Shown here piece after piece: positions 13,098 through 23,157 of a stretch of DNA of 29,537 nucleotides. Within the stretch, counting starts at the first letter, position 1. Each line of letters begins with the position of its first letter. This DNA comes from Rodentolepis nana. Its lineage: Eukaryota; Platyhelminthes; Cestoda; Cyclophyllidea; Hymenolepididae. The translations under genes and the position numbers were made by a program. The notes under the pieces were generated by a model. That model saw only the letters and a program-made list of their open reading frames with translations. It was not told the origin of the DNA and searched no databases. The DNA lies in assembly GCA_900617975.1 (NCBI GenBank), contig UZAE01012698.1:4152-33688 (forward strand). The letters are read 5' to 3'.

Positions 13098-14675
13098 CTG
13101 AAAGATATAAGCCAGTAAATAGCATTAGGACAGGATAAACACACCATCTCACATATGCTTTTGGTCAGCCAATAAAATTGCAGTATTTTCATAATCATCA
13201 AGCAAGATAGTATAGACAAGAGAAAATTTTATATATTTTTTTAATGCAATTGAAAATGACAGATTTTATTTTCATTAAAACGAGATCTAAGTTATTTTGA
13301 AAAGTAGCAATATCGCATTGATGAGATTATAAATTGGAAATTTTGTATTGAGCTTTAATATGCTTAGTAAAATTAACAAATAGTATTCATAGTTGGTTTA
13401 TTTATGATGCCCATTTTTTATCGATAATTTTCTGCATTGTCCTCCATACTAACTTTTTAAACTCTAGCTCAACCGAAATTCCAAAATACTAAGCAAATCA
13501 ATGACAAATCTCTAGCTCAATATATTAATGTAATATTAGTACTTCAGAACCGTGTAAAATATAATTCAATTGATTTTATTTGGAGTTAATATTCATAAAT
13601 TTTGCATCTAATTTCACATCCATTAGTCAAGAAATGAATATTGTTCAAGATTCTCTGATCTTGATTTAATTTTATTTAATTTTCAATTGTGATGCGTACG
13701 GTAGACTAACCTAGACGTAGTGCACCGGAGGTAACCCCTACACATATGGCAAAAATTTCAATAAATCAGCAGTTGCAACTAATTCCAAACTACCGTGACC
13801 CCATCGTATGTAATATTCGGCCAACTCTACTGTGAGCACTTGTCCCTTTTCATTAATTTTGTGTCTGTCTACTTGTTATATTTGTGAATCACTCTTCCGT
13901 CCCTCTACACCTCGATTGCTAGTGCTCTTGATTGTCTTCCCCTTCGTGAATCCCGAATTCAACAAATTTACTAATGATAAATATCGTAAAGCCTGTTGTT
14001 TGTTATAAATTAATCTTTCAATTGTGCTATTTCTGCCAGATATCTTGCTGTAATACGACACTTAGGAGGAATAAAAGATTTACGATCCTTTGATATTTTT
14101 GAAATCCATGAAACTCAGTAGACTTACGGCCTCAAGATCACTAATGAAGCTGAAATTATTCTGTGAATACCAAAGAATGCCTGCGTTTTCTAATTTTAAT
14201 TGATTTTTATATACAGTTTTTCACTCGTATTTATTAATCATAAATCTCTATTATAATAAAATGGAGGATCACATCTGATCATGAAGGCAAAATGTATTTA
14301 TTAATTGAATTTAAAGAGAAAGTTGTGTAAAATAGTGGGAATCGCAAAGTTAAAAGCCAGCAAGAAGTAGCTTTTAGTAATTCTTTATTTTTAATTAAAA
14401 TGATGTTTATTTTTCAAAAAAATTAATTAAATTTCGAGCATTCACATTTAATGTAGTATTTTATTATACCTTCAGGGAAGGATTTTAGACGATATATATA
14501 TTATTTATGCATTTTAGGTTAATTTCATTCAATTTAAACCAAAGAATTTTCATTTTACAGAATTCAGATTATTTGTTTATTTTAACTTTGGAAATCCAAG
14601 CATCTGCGATTTAGAGACCTTTGCGTAGATCGAGGGACCTTTTCTTTGATTAAATTCACCTGTTTTGTGAGGAAA
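13098..14675. other. Intergenic region between divergent INO80 and SUCLA2
   Basis: About 1.6 kb of AT-rich DNA that must contain the start regions of both genes. A splice acceptor (TATCTTTCAG on the minus strand) sits at 13098-13099, nine bases before the INO80 ATG, so an upstream leader exon or a trans-spliced leader is implied. The 61-codon minus frame at 13876-14061 has no recognisable domain. No clear TATA box stands out for SUCLA2. Confidence 0.6.
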
Positions 14676-17600
14676 ATGATGCAAGCACTTGCCAAGAGCG
14701 CTTCCAGAGCCTCTCGTTTTTTTGTGGTATGGCTTTGATTATTTGCTTGGACAATTTACTTAGGCTCAACCCAAACGCTCTCTCAAAATCCACGAACACA
14801 GCGCTATGGACCTTCTTAAAAAGGCTGCCATCGCTGTCCCCAACTTCCGTTTAGCAACAAATATGGAAGAAGCAGCCAAAGCTGCTGATGAAATCGGTAT
14901 ATTAGGAAAATTTAATGAGTAGCTTGTTTAAGTATTTTTTTCGACTCAATTTTCATTCATTTTTAATAGCTAAAATCTCAAATTTGAACGATTTTGTCGT
15001 AAAGGCCCAAGTTCTGGCTGGTGGTAGAGGAAAGGGTACTTTTGATAGTGGACTTAAGGGTGGTGTAAAGATTACTTACAGGTAGTTTTATTGTACTATA
15101 ATATCTATGCCTCTTATGCAGAAGTAGTGTTAAGCGTTTCTTTAATCTTATAGCAAACAGGAAGCCCTAGATGTTGCCAAACGGATGCTTGGACACCGAA
15201 TTTACACTAAACAGACCGGTGAGGCTGGTACCATCTGCTCCGCAATTACTATCGTTGAACGAAAATACCTCCACCGTGAATTCTATTTCGCTATTGCTCT
15301 TGATCGTATAACCGCTGGTCCAATGATTATCGCAAGTTCCCAAGGTGGTATGAATATTGAGCAGGTTGCTGCAGAAACCCCTGAGGCTATTATCAAGGTA
15401 TATATCAACATGTTTATGAAATCCCAATCACTCGAGAGTTTACTTTATATTTGATGCACCTTTTTATAGGTCCCAATTGATATTGAAGATGGTCTTACTA
15501 TGGAAACTGGGAAATTGCTTGCATCTGACATGGGATTCAACACCCCAGAAAGCCAATTTGAGGCAGCCGAAATTTTCACAAAGCTGTATAAACTCTTCAC
15601 AGAGACGGATGCTACGCTTGTGGAGATAAACCCCCTTGCCGAAGATAATACCGGAAAAGGTATATTTGGGTTTGTGTTTTGGTATGCTTTTCACCTATAT
15701 GCATACCGGCTCCATAAATGCTTTTTCGCGACTTCGCTATTTTACCAACCATAACTTTTTGTTTTATATAGTCCTTTGCATGGACTGCAAGATGACATTT
15801 GATGATAATGCGGAAAAGAAGCAACCGGAAATATTTGCCCTTCGTGATTGGTCTCAGATGGATGAACGTGATGTTCGTGCCGCCGCAGCCGACCTCAATT
15901 ACATTGGTTTGGATGGCAGTATTGGTTGTCTTGGTGAGTTACTGTAGTTCATAAGTGTGGTTTTTAAAACTTTATAACTGAACGATTCGCATAACTTTAT
16001 TCCGAATCAGAAAAGCTTGAAAAATTGTGATAATTTGAAACTTTTCTCTTTAGCCTTAATGGACCATTTTGTTCTGATGCCATCTGAAGCCAGTTAATTG
16101 GGCTTTTAAAATCAACTTCGGGTAGTTGATTAATTCATGGAGTATGTGCTGTTCGCGTCGGTTTGGTCTTACTTTTCACCAGTTATGACCCACTAACTTT
16201 CGGTTTATGGGCTTTCATATTCCTTGTCGTGAATAATTTGACCTGGTAAGGTCATAACCGTTATATGGATCTTCGCTAAAGTCCTTTTTTTGACGCATTT
16301 ATTTATTTCAAATGGCAGGCGTTTCTGTAGTTATCATTATCCTTTTAGTTGATTTTGGGCTTCACAGAGAGGATGAAAAATATCAAAGTAGCAAATGTCG
16401 AGCTGGTGGGGGGGGGGACAGAATAATGATTCACCGATGTAAAAGAGGCAGACAGACACAAAGGCAAGGTAAGGTGCGTGCTGTGGAAGGGTTCGAATAT
16501 GACATATCGTGGGGTGATGGTAGTTTGAAGTCAAAGTCAACTTCGGGTTTATAGTTTTTTTGCCGAATGAGTATACGTTGCCCAGGGTGCACCAAGTTTT
16601 GGCGCATAGTTAAGGGAAAACATATATAGAAATGAAACTGAAATTCTTGTTAAGGAAGTTACTCCTTAAGTCATTTTTTTACCTTATGACTTTATACTCC
16701 CGTTTGAAATTGGGTGTGCCTTGACTGTTCTTTCTGATAGTGCATAAAGTAGAACTTTTACAATGTCCTTTTGAGTTAGTTCTTATGATAATTTTGCCTT
16801 TACAGTTTGCGTCGAGGCTGCATTAACATGTTTGACAGATGTTAATACTTTGTTTTCATTTAGTATATCGCAATTCATTTTTTAATCTATCTGAAGTAGT
16901 ACATAAATCTTGCTGGGGTCGTATCTGTTGAGTTATTACTCGACATCTCAAGCTTTTTTGTTCGCCCTAATACAATTAATTGCTAAGTAAATTCGATTAA
17001 AGTAAGTGTACTTGATTTAAAGCTACGATATATGATTTCTGTTAGTCCAAATGTGTGAAGCGGAATTTGGGTATTGGTGTTATGAGCATCCGTATGTTTG
17101 GCACTCACTCGTGTCTTTTGTGTCTTCAAGACCATGCTTTAGTAAATTATGTTTCGATCTTTTGGTCACTATTTTCATGACAGAAATTTGATAATTTCTT
17201 TTGAATATCTATTGGGGCTTAATAGCAGATTGCCTAATTCATTTTTTAACTAATTGTCCCATTATGTTCTGCTTTGCATAGTTAATGGAGCCGGTTTAGC
17301 CATGGCAACCATGGACATCATCAAGCTTCACGGTGGTTCCCCAGCTAATTTCCTTGACGTAGGTGGTGCAGCCACTGCCGGCCAAGTCAATGAGGCTTTC
17401 CGCCTAATCACCTCTGACTCTAAAGTGCATGCCATTCTTGTCAACATCTTCGGTGGCATTATGCGATGTGATGTCATTGCTCAGGGCATAGTTGCTGCCG
17501 CCTCTGAGTTGAACATCAAGGTCCCGGTGGTTGTGCGTCTTCAAGGTAAATGCTAGATAATGCACTGCATTTGTTCATTTAAAGCTGATATTATTATAGC

Positions 17601-19424
17601 TAGGGAGTACATTTCAACCTGCCAGGAGAGCGGAGATGTGGGAATTTGATTGCTTCTATTTATAAGTTAGAATTTATAGTGAGTAAATTTGTGGTGATCG
17701 ATGGTTTCGCAGAGAAAAATAATTTTATACACATCCAATACAAAATCCGCGTAGTTAGCATCTGTAACTACGGTTCTCATTCTTTCGACTTCGCAATATT
17801 ATTAAATAATAATTAAGGCTATAAAAATATTACAAGTATTTTTAAAAAAATATTAAATTATGTCATTATGGCTAGCCAGACATTGCGGATCTTGCTTATC
17901 GCTTTTAAATAAGCTCGGTAGTGATTGAATCCATAAGGACGTATTTAAGCCGATTTAAAGGTTGAATTGTGCATGTTTGTTGTTGAGATTTAGTACGAAT
18001 CAAGTTGTCAACATAGGCAAGAACAATTAATTAATTAATTATTAATATTGTCGGTTTCCTCTATAGAGATAGACATAGTCTTTCTACATTAAAGGGACAC
18101 GTTCTCTATGCCTTTTCTGAATGCTCTTGATAGCGGTAGGAAGTAATTAATTTGAAGAAAATGTTATTCTGTTCTTCATAGTCTTCACTTGGAAAACTTT
18201 ATAATCCATAAGCCGAACTCCCATTCAGGGAAGTGAGACACGTTTTTGTTGGTCTCGCGTAAACTTAAGTTCAATTCAAAGTATGCACCTATTATATGCC
18301 TATTCGAAATGGCTCATTGGAGCAGGTTAAGCTATAAGCGTTTTCAGCAGTGGCAGAAAGCTAACATAAATCCTAATATTACTTTCAAGGGTTAATATTT
18401 ACCATTTTTTCATAAATAAATTTTTATTTTGAAAAGAACTAAACTCTATCCATTATTTTCAGGTACTCGAGTGGATGACGCTAAGGCCATTATCGAGAGC
18501 AGTGGATTGAAGATTCTCGCCTGTGACGACCTTGATGATGCTGCAAATATGGTATGCCAGAAGTATTTTATTGTTAGCTTGTGTGGGGTATTAGGGTACT
18601 ACGCCCATTTGACATCACAATCATTGATTTAGTTCATTCACTACTCCTCATAATCAGGTGTAGCCTGTCTCGTAGCCCTCGTTAGTTGAATTTCTATTAA
18701 TGAATGTATTGTTCCTCCTTTCACTTCATAATCCACTTTGAAAATGTCTAGAGTTAACTTCTTTCTCATTTGCGTTTGATAAATCAGACTAAGGCCTATT
18801 TACTAATATAGTCAACGAGCAAATGTTAACCCATTGCGCATCCCCTTCATGGAGCCCTCCTTATTTAAGTCTAAATAGTTTGCAGTATTTTCTGCAGCCC
18901 CTTAATGAGAGCTACTTTCACGAATAAATTATGGCCAACCGGATCATATAATGGAATCAGGACGTCACAGCCTTCCCCTGCGTTCCACAAATTATTTCCC
19001 TTTAAAGTATCTGTTAGTGTATTGTAATCGGATAGCAGGAATTAGTGCTCTAGTTAGTTTGGCTAAGAGTTCCGTTTTTAGTGTGAAAGATTTTTGTCGT
19101 CCAAGGATATTTTAAGCGTCGTCATCGCATTTCCTCTCAGTATTTCTAGCGATGGTCTTCGCCCAGTATGGACCTTGTAATAAGACAGGTTCACAAGATT
19201 GGATAGTAGTTTGAAAATCAGCTTCACTCCGTCCTTTTTAAAATTTGATAACGATTGAAAGTACAAACCCAGGCTGTATGTTACTTTCATACCTAACGGA
19301 AATCTATTTGTATGGGCCTCTTTATTTACATACTTTTTCCTGGTTTCAGGTTGTAAAACTGGCTGATATTGTAGCTTTGGCCCGCCAAGCCGCTGTCGAC
19401 GTTAAGTTTGAACTTTCAGAATAA
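14676..19424 (+). CDS. SUCLA2: Succinyl-CoA ligase [ADP-forming] beta subunit, mitochondrial, 9 exons
   Basis: Exons: 14676-14726, 14764-14896, 14970-15081, 15154-15397, 15470-15659, 15772-15933, 17282-17545, 18463-18551, 19350-19424. All introns are GT-AG and in phase, giving 439 aa; human is about 463. The first 25 residues ([16 protein letters not shown]...) are Ala/Ser/Arg-rich without acids, as in a mitochondrial presequence. An ATP-grasp domain follows with [16 protein letters not shown] and VERKY. After it come the C-terminal CoA-ligase motifs [18 protein letters not shown] and [24 protein letters not shown] and [13 protein letters not shown] match the ATP-type (SUCLA2) rather than the GTP-type (SUCLG2) paralogue. 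Known: with the alpha subunit it makes ATP from succinyl-CoA in the matrix; in parasitic worms the pathway also serves succinate/propionate fermentation. Two ATG codons stand in tandem at 14676 and 14679; either could start. Intron 6 carries an interspersed repeat. Confidence 0.97.
15934..17281 (+). other. SUCLA2 intron 6 (1348 bp) hosting a repeat copy
   Basis: The donor GGTGAGTT and acceptor TTTGCATAG join a G with TT to give the Val of VNGAG. The intron is far longer than the five before it (37-112 bp) and contains the interspersed repeat copy at 16297-16593, which may account for part of its length. Confidence 0.85.
16297..16593 (+). repeat. Interspersed repeat, copy A (about 300 bp, with G10 tract)
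   Basis: Shares ordered blocks with 26058-26353 and 29426-29537. It opens with TTTATTTCAAATGGCAG, then has GTTATCATTA, GGGCTTCACAGAGAGGA and GTCGAGCTGGT leading into ten G at 16408-16417. After that come CAGAATAATGATTCA, TCGAATATGACAT, CTTTGAAGTCA and the end block ATACGTTGCCCAGGGTGCA. No terminal inverted repeats, target-site duplication or conserved reading frame are evident. The block GGTTCGAATAT resembles a pol III B box, but no A box is seen. Confidence 0.85.
17546..18462 (+). other. SUCLA2 intron 7 (917 bp)
   Basis: AT-rich intron with short TTAA/TTAAT runs near 18030. I see no gene, RNA or repeat copy in it. Confidence 0.85.
18552..19349 (+). other. SUCLA2 intron 8 (798 bp)
   Basis: Lies between the [11 protein letters not shown] exon and the 25-codon terminal exon. 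The 70-codon minus-strand frame at 19078-19290 has no recognisable similarity. Nothing else is seen. Confidence 0.85.
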
Positions 19425-20139
19425 ATATTGCAAGGGTGATGAAGTTGACGTAAACGGGAATGGCGAAAGGCGATGGCCCCCCCCCTTCCCCATTAGCAAT
19501 TTTTCTTACCCCACCCTTGCAAGCACACTAAGCTTACGTTTCAAACGTTATATCACCTCATCCTGCTCCTCTTTCCCTTTTTCTCCGTCTGACTATGTTT
19601 CGCCTTTTTCCTCGATGTCCTCACTCTAATATTGGTATTTAGTATATACATGTGTAGATAAGATGTTTGCTACGTTTGGGATTAGGCCATCTGTATTACC
19701 ATGACCTCACCAAGTTCAAATTGAGGGAATAAAGCACATACGCAAATTGCCCGAGATCAAGAGGTAAAGTAGTGCTTTTCCCCATTTTTACAGGACTGTT
19801 GGTTTGTACATGATGGCAGAATGTTCCTTAAATGTATAAGGCAGCCCAAGCTAAGATGTAGCCATTTCGACCCAACTTGGTGTCTTGTAAAAGAAGACAT
19901 TATCAGTGCTCTAAGTTGGAGGGTATTCGGGGAGTGGCAAATAGCTTAAGGCTTACCGATTAAATGTACGCGAGTATCTTGCACTTCGACTATATCGTAA
20001 TTTTTTTATCAGCTTGTTGGAAGTAAAATTTGCGCCATTTTGAAACACCCAGATATGAAAATTAATTAGTACCCTAAACTTCTTAATTAATTCTCTTCCC
20101 AGTGAAAACCCCCACTATTCTCAAATGAGTTGATTTCCA
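19425..20139 (+). other. SUCLA2 3' flank
   Basis: Contains a C9 run at 19477-19485 and a C/T-rich stretch to about 19620. No coding sequence is recognised; the 73-codon frame at 19408-19629 merely overlaps the SUCLA2 stop in another frame. A good poly(A) signal at 19728 probably ends the transcript. Confidence 0.65.
19728..19733 (+). terminator. AATAAA, candidate poly(A) signal for SUCLA2
   Basis: AATAAA lies 304 bp after the SUCLA2 stop (19422-19424). A second AATAAA overlaps the stop codon itself (GAATAAAT), which seems too early to be the main site. Confidence 0.5.
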
Positions 20140-21430
20140 ATTTATTACACCACACTGTGCATAAATCTGATCATGGTAGTCCCACTAACTAAATTTAGTA
20201 TGATTTTGCATCATAGATAACCGATAGGACTCGGTGCGACCTTGGTATGACTCAGCTCGAGATCATGTTGATAAGTTTTACCAGCATACGATAACCAATA
20301 CGATCCAATAACCGAAAATTTCATTTGACCAGAACTTGGCAGAGCCAAGTGCAAATTCAGTTTATTCAAGTTATTACGAGGCAAATTGACAACACCAGAT
20401 AAACCACGAAGCTCATTTAAAACTAACCAAAAGTGGAATATTTAGCAGGCAAGTGAACAACCACGATCCGAACTTTATCGCCTAGTAACACGCCCAATGA
20501 AAGAAGCATCATCAATCTTTTAATCAAAATTCACAGCAATGCATCACGTGAACTAGCTACCCCACAAAACACCTGCAGACCTTGCCATTCCACTCCGAGT
20601 AGTAATTACCGTGCCGAGGATAAAACCGCGTTAATAACTCCAGGCGAAAACGCACATTGAATAAATCCGCCTCAAATCAGTAACACAAAAAAATTGTCAG
20701 AGTCCCACAATTATTATCACAGGAGTAAACCACGATAATTCAACTCAACCTTGACCAGTTTTCAAATAATTCTTGGCTAATCATAAATCTCCATCGACTC
20801 AACCTGCATTTACAAATGTCCCCATCAATAATTAGGGTGGTTTTTGCTACATGAAATACCTTAGGCTATAACAAGTTAACAGTGCTGTAAGTATAATTAA
20901 CACAATGCAACCTCAGATTGGGTTGAGCAAACGATTCGATTATTGAATTGGCCCACATCCAGATTGCTGATGAGGAATTTGTTATTGCGCAACCTACATA
21001 CACATAAGCAATAGTACCACCCTTAATACCTACCCCGAAATGCAAAACGCCCCAAACCTAAGTGTCAACAGGTGTAGACAACAAACGCGAACCTATGACG
21101 TAGACGTAATTCTCAATGATATATAATAGAAGAGATACCATTCATCATAATCTTCGGATCGTTGAACCAAGATCACTATAATAGCGCATCACAAATATCT
21201 TCAAAATGGCATAAAAACTTATCACTGTCAGATAAAAAGCACCAGTCATCAAAAATAAGAAGGCAGATTTTGAGAATATATTTAACACTTGGCACATTAG
21301 CAATGATCAAAGACCACCAATTAAACCCACTTAAGCCTAAGAGACCAAAACTACCTGTGCTAAACATACCGTTAAATAAAGATGGCACACAGTCCAAGTA
21401 CCAAACCCGGCAGGAATGTTACCTGACAAA
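20140..21430 (-). pseudogene. Candidate nuclear copy of mitochondrial DNA (nad5-like, degraded)
   Basis: The plus strand here is rich in A and C, so the minus strand is T- and G-rich, the skew of flatworm mitochondrial coding strands. On the minus strand, frame 21330-21061 runs 90 codons with no TAA or TAG but three TGA, two of them adjacent (21142-21147). With TGA as Trp it reads as a hydrophobic membrane protein with segments such as FSKSAFLFLMTGAFYL and FVMRYYSDLG. After one TAG the same frame stays open to 20869. Another frame is open from 20819 to 20634 with four more TGA. The style resembles a NADH dehydrogenase subunit, nad5 best, with frameshifts and stops. This is inference from composition, code use and resemblance; I cannot align it. 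The alternative is ordinary skewed intergenic DNA. Confidence 0.45.
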
Positions 21431-21710
21431 CAAAAATAAATAATCAAATATAATTTTAGCAAAATATATTAACAAATGCGTATGCGCATGTACCTTTCAG
21501 CAAAATGCAGTTCAAAATGAAGGGTTCACAGAGGGTCCAATATATACACAGGTTTTGGGTCAATGAAGAATTCCATATGCAGTGGCTTTTGGTAGCATAA
21601 CATATTGCGTCAAACTTACGCTACTTCACGCAATATAACGATTATTCCAGTTCGTCTTGAAAGTATATCGGGTGAGAAGTAAATGATATCTAAAGGGGAA
21701 GGTAAGCAAG

Positions 21711-22159
21711 CTAATGGAGACTGGTAAGTACCGGATCCAAAATATTGTCCACATATGGCTCGCTTTCAATATCAAATATCGTGTCAGGTGACAAAGACGA
21801 CAAGCTTGGGACTGATGCCAAACGAGGATCCTCATATGACGGAATGGAGGCCTTCGCAACTTCCTCTAAATGAGCACACCTAAGCAGAAATAAACTTAAA
21901 AATAGATCAACTTACTTTTCCCTGAGCGTCACTAATTCTTTCTCCTTTAGGCGGTACAAGGTTCTATAAAATTCGACATCTTTCCGAAGGGAAATGACCT
22001 CCGACTTAAGGGTTAGTAATTCTTTTTTCTTGGCCTCGCGATATTGGCGAGCAGTGAGAGCGGCCACTGACTTATGCTTACTAGAAACAAGCGTAGGTTA
22101 AACCTATCTAAATGGTTAAAAAAAGAAAGCTCAACATACCGACAGGAAACCGTACTCAT
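21711..22159 (-). CDS. Small bZIP-like transcription factor, 117 aa, 3 exons
   Basis: Exons 22159-22140, 22080-21916 and 21879-21711 join in phase across two GT-AG introns of 59 and 36 bp. Residues 7-27 are basic (RKHKSVAALTARQYREAKKK). They keep the Ala-Ala and invariant Arg of a bZIP basic region, but Lys replaces the usual Asn of N-x7-R. A coiled coil follows to about residue 66, with hydrophobic residues at a/d spacing (L, L, V, L, V, Y, Y, L, L). A first Leu falls at the canonical +10 from the Arg, but the next ones sit one position out of the standard register. The C-terminus is acidic and Ser/Pro/Leu-rich (SLSSLSPDTIFDIESE), like a short activation region. A TATA-like box lies about 100 bp upstream. 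It would act in the nucleus as a dimer. I do not recognise a specific orthologue; it may be lineage-specific, or a coiled-coil protein that does not bind DNA. Confidence 0.68.
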
Positions 22160-23157
22160 GACGAAAATATATTGCACGCGCTCGAAGACGCAGAACAATA
22201 CAAAGAAATAACGCTTTTCAGTAGCTGAGTAGAGAAATGAATAGCGATTTTGAGGTTTTATATAACGAAATATAAAAATATTTCTTTAATATCGCCTTTA
22301 TTTTTTGTTAATAAAATTTAAATCTTATTATATTAAACATCTTAAATATTTTAAAATATTTGATATTAATTCAGTGATAATTTTTTACCCATTCTTGCTC
22401 TTCTTTTGTAATACTTTTATGTTTTGATATTTTATTTTTATTGCCAAGGCATTAGCAAACGGGCAACCATTTAAGTTCAAGGTGATTTGTGTATTAGGTA
22501 TGGTAAATTTTGTTTTTTAGTTTTAACAGTTACCTATTTCATGATTTATTTTGAATACATTGTGGTTTTATTTCTACTTTGACTAATTGTATTTTTATTA
22601 TGAATAATCTGATATTATTATTAGCCAATGCCTTCGAATTACATAATCGCTACTTTATAACTTATAACTCTGATTTCTTATTTATAAACATTTCCCCTCA
22701 ATTATTTTATAATTGATCGCATCATACATAAGATATCATCTATCTCTTAGTAGACTCCTCATTTTTTATTTTCTTCTTTGAGAAGTGAATAATTGAATTA
22801 ATTGTGTTTATCTTTGCTTTGCATAGTTAAGTCTTAGATTATTTCCTATGTCACGATAAAAATATCTACCTACTGAAGAGGCGTCTTTTGAATTTACTCG
22901 TCTTCCTACTTTATATGACATCATCAGGTCCTTGATTGTACATTAACGGTCTAAAATTCTATGAAATTATAAGTCTAAAAGCTCCTAAGATTTTTTTGTT
23001 ACGCTTGCCAAATACGCTCTTTTACTCTATAGAATCTTATATTCAACGCCTAAGTTAATTTTTGAAACGCCCAAGAACATGATTAATTAATTTTATTCAA
23101 AATTATTTGAATTTAATATGTTTTTATATATTCGTTTATTTATGGTTCTAGTTAATT
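22160..23157. other. Intergenic region between the divergent bZIP-like gene and AK7
   Basis: About 1 kb, very AT-rich, between two head-to-head starts. The bZIP side has a TATA-like element at 22256-22264. On the AK7 side a possible splice acceptor, TTCTAG (23145-23150), lies seven bases before the ATG. No gene or RNA is recognised inside. Confidence 0.6.
22256..22264 (-). promoter_or_regulatory. TATA-like box for the bZIP-like gene
   Basis: TATATAAAA on the minus strand, about 97 bp upstream of the ATG at 22159. A pyrimidine-rich initiator-like CTCAGCT follows near 22223-22229. The spacing from TATA (about 38 bp) is slightly longer than typical, so the start point is uncertain. Confidence 0.4.

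Noticed and set aside
16182..16258. GTTATGACC / GGTCATAAC 9-bp inverted repeat in SUCLA2 intron 6
   Set aside because: Arms are short with a 59-base spacer; expected by chance in AT-rich DNA.
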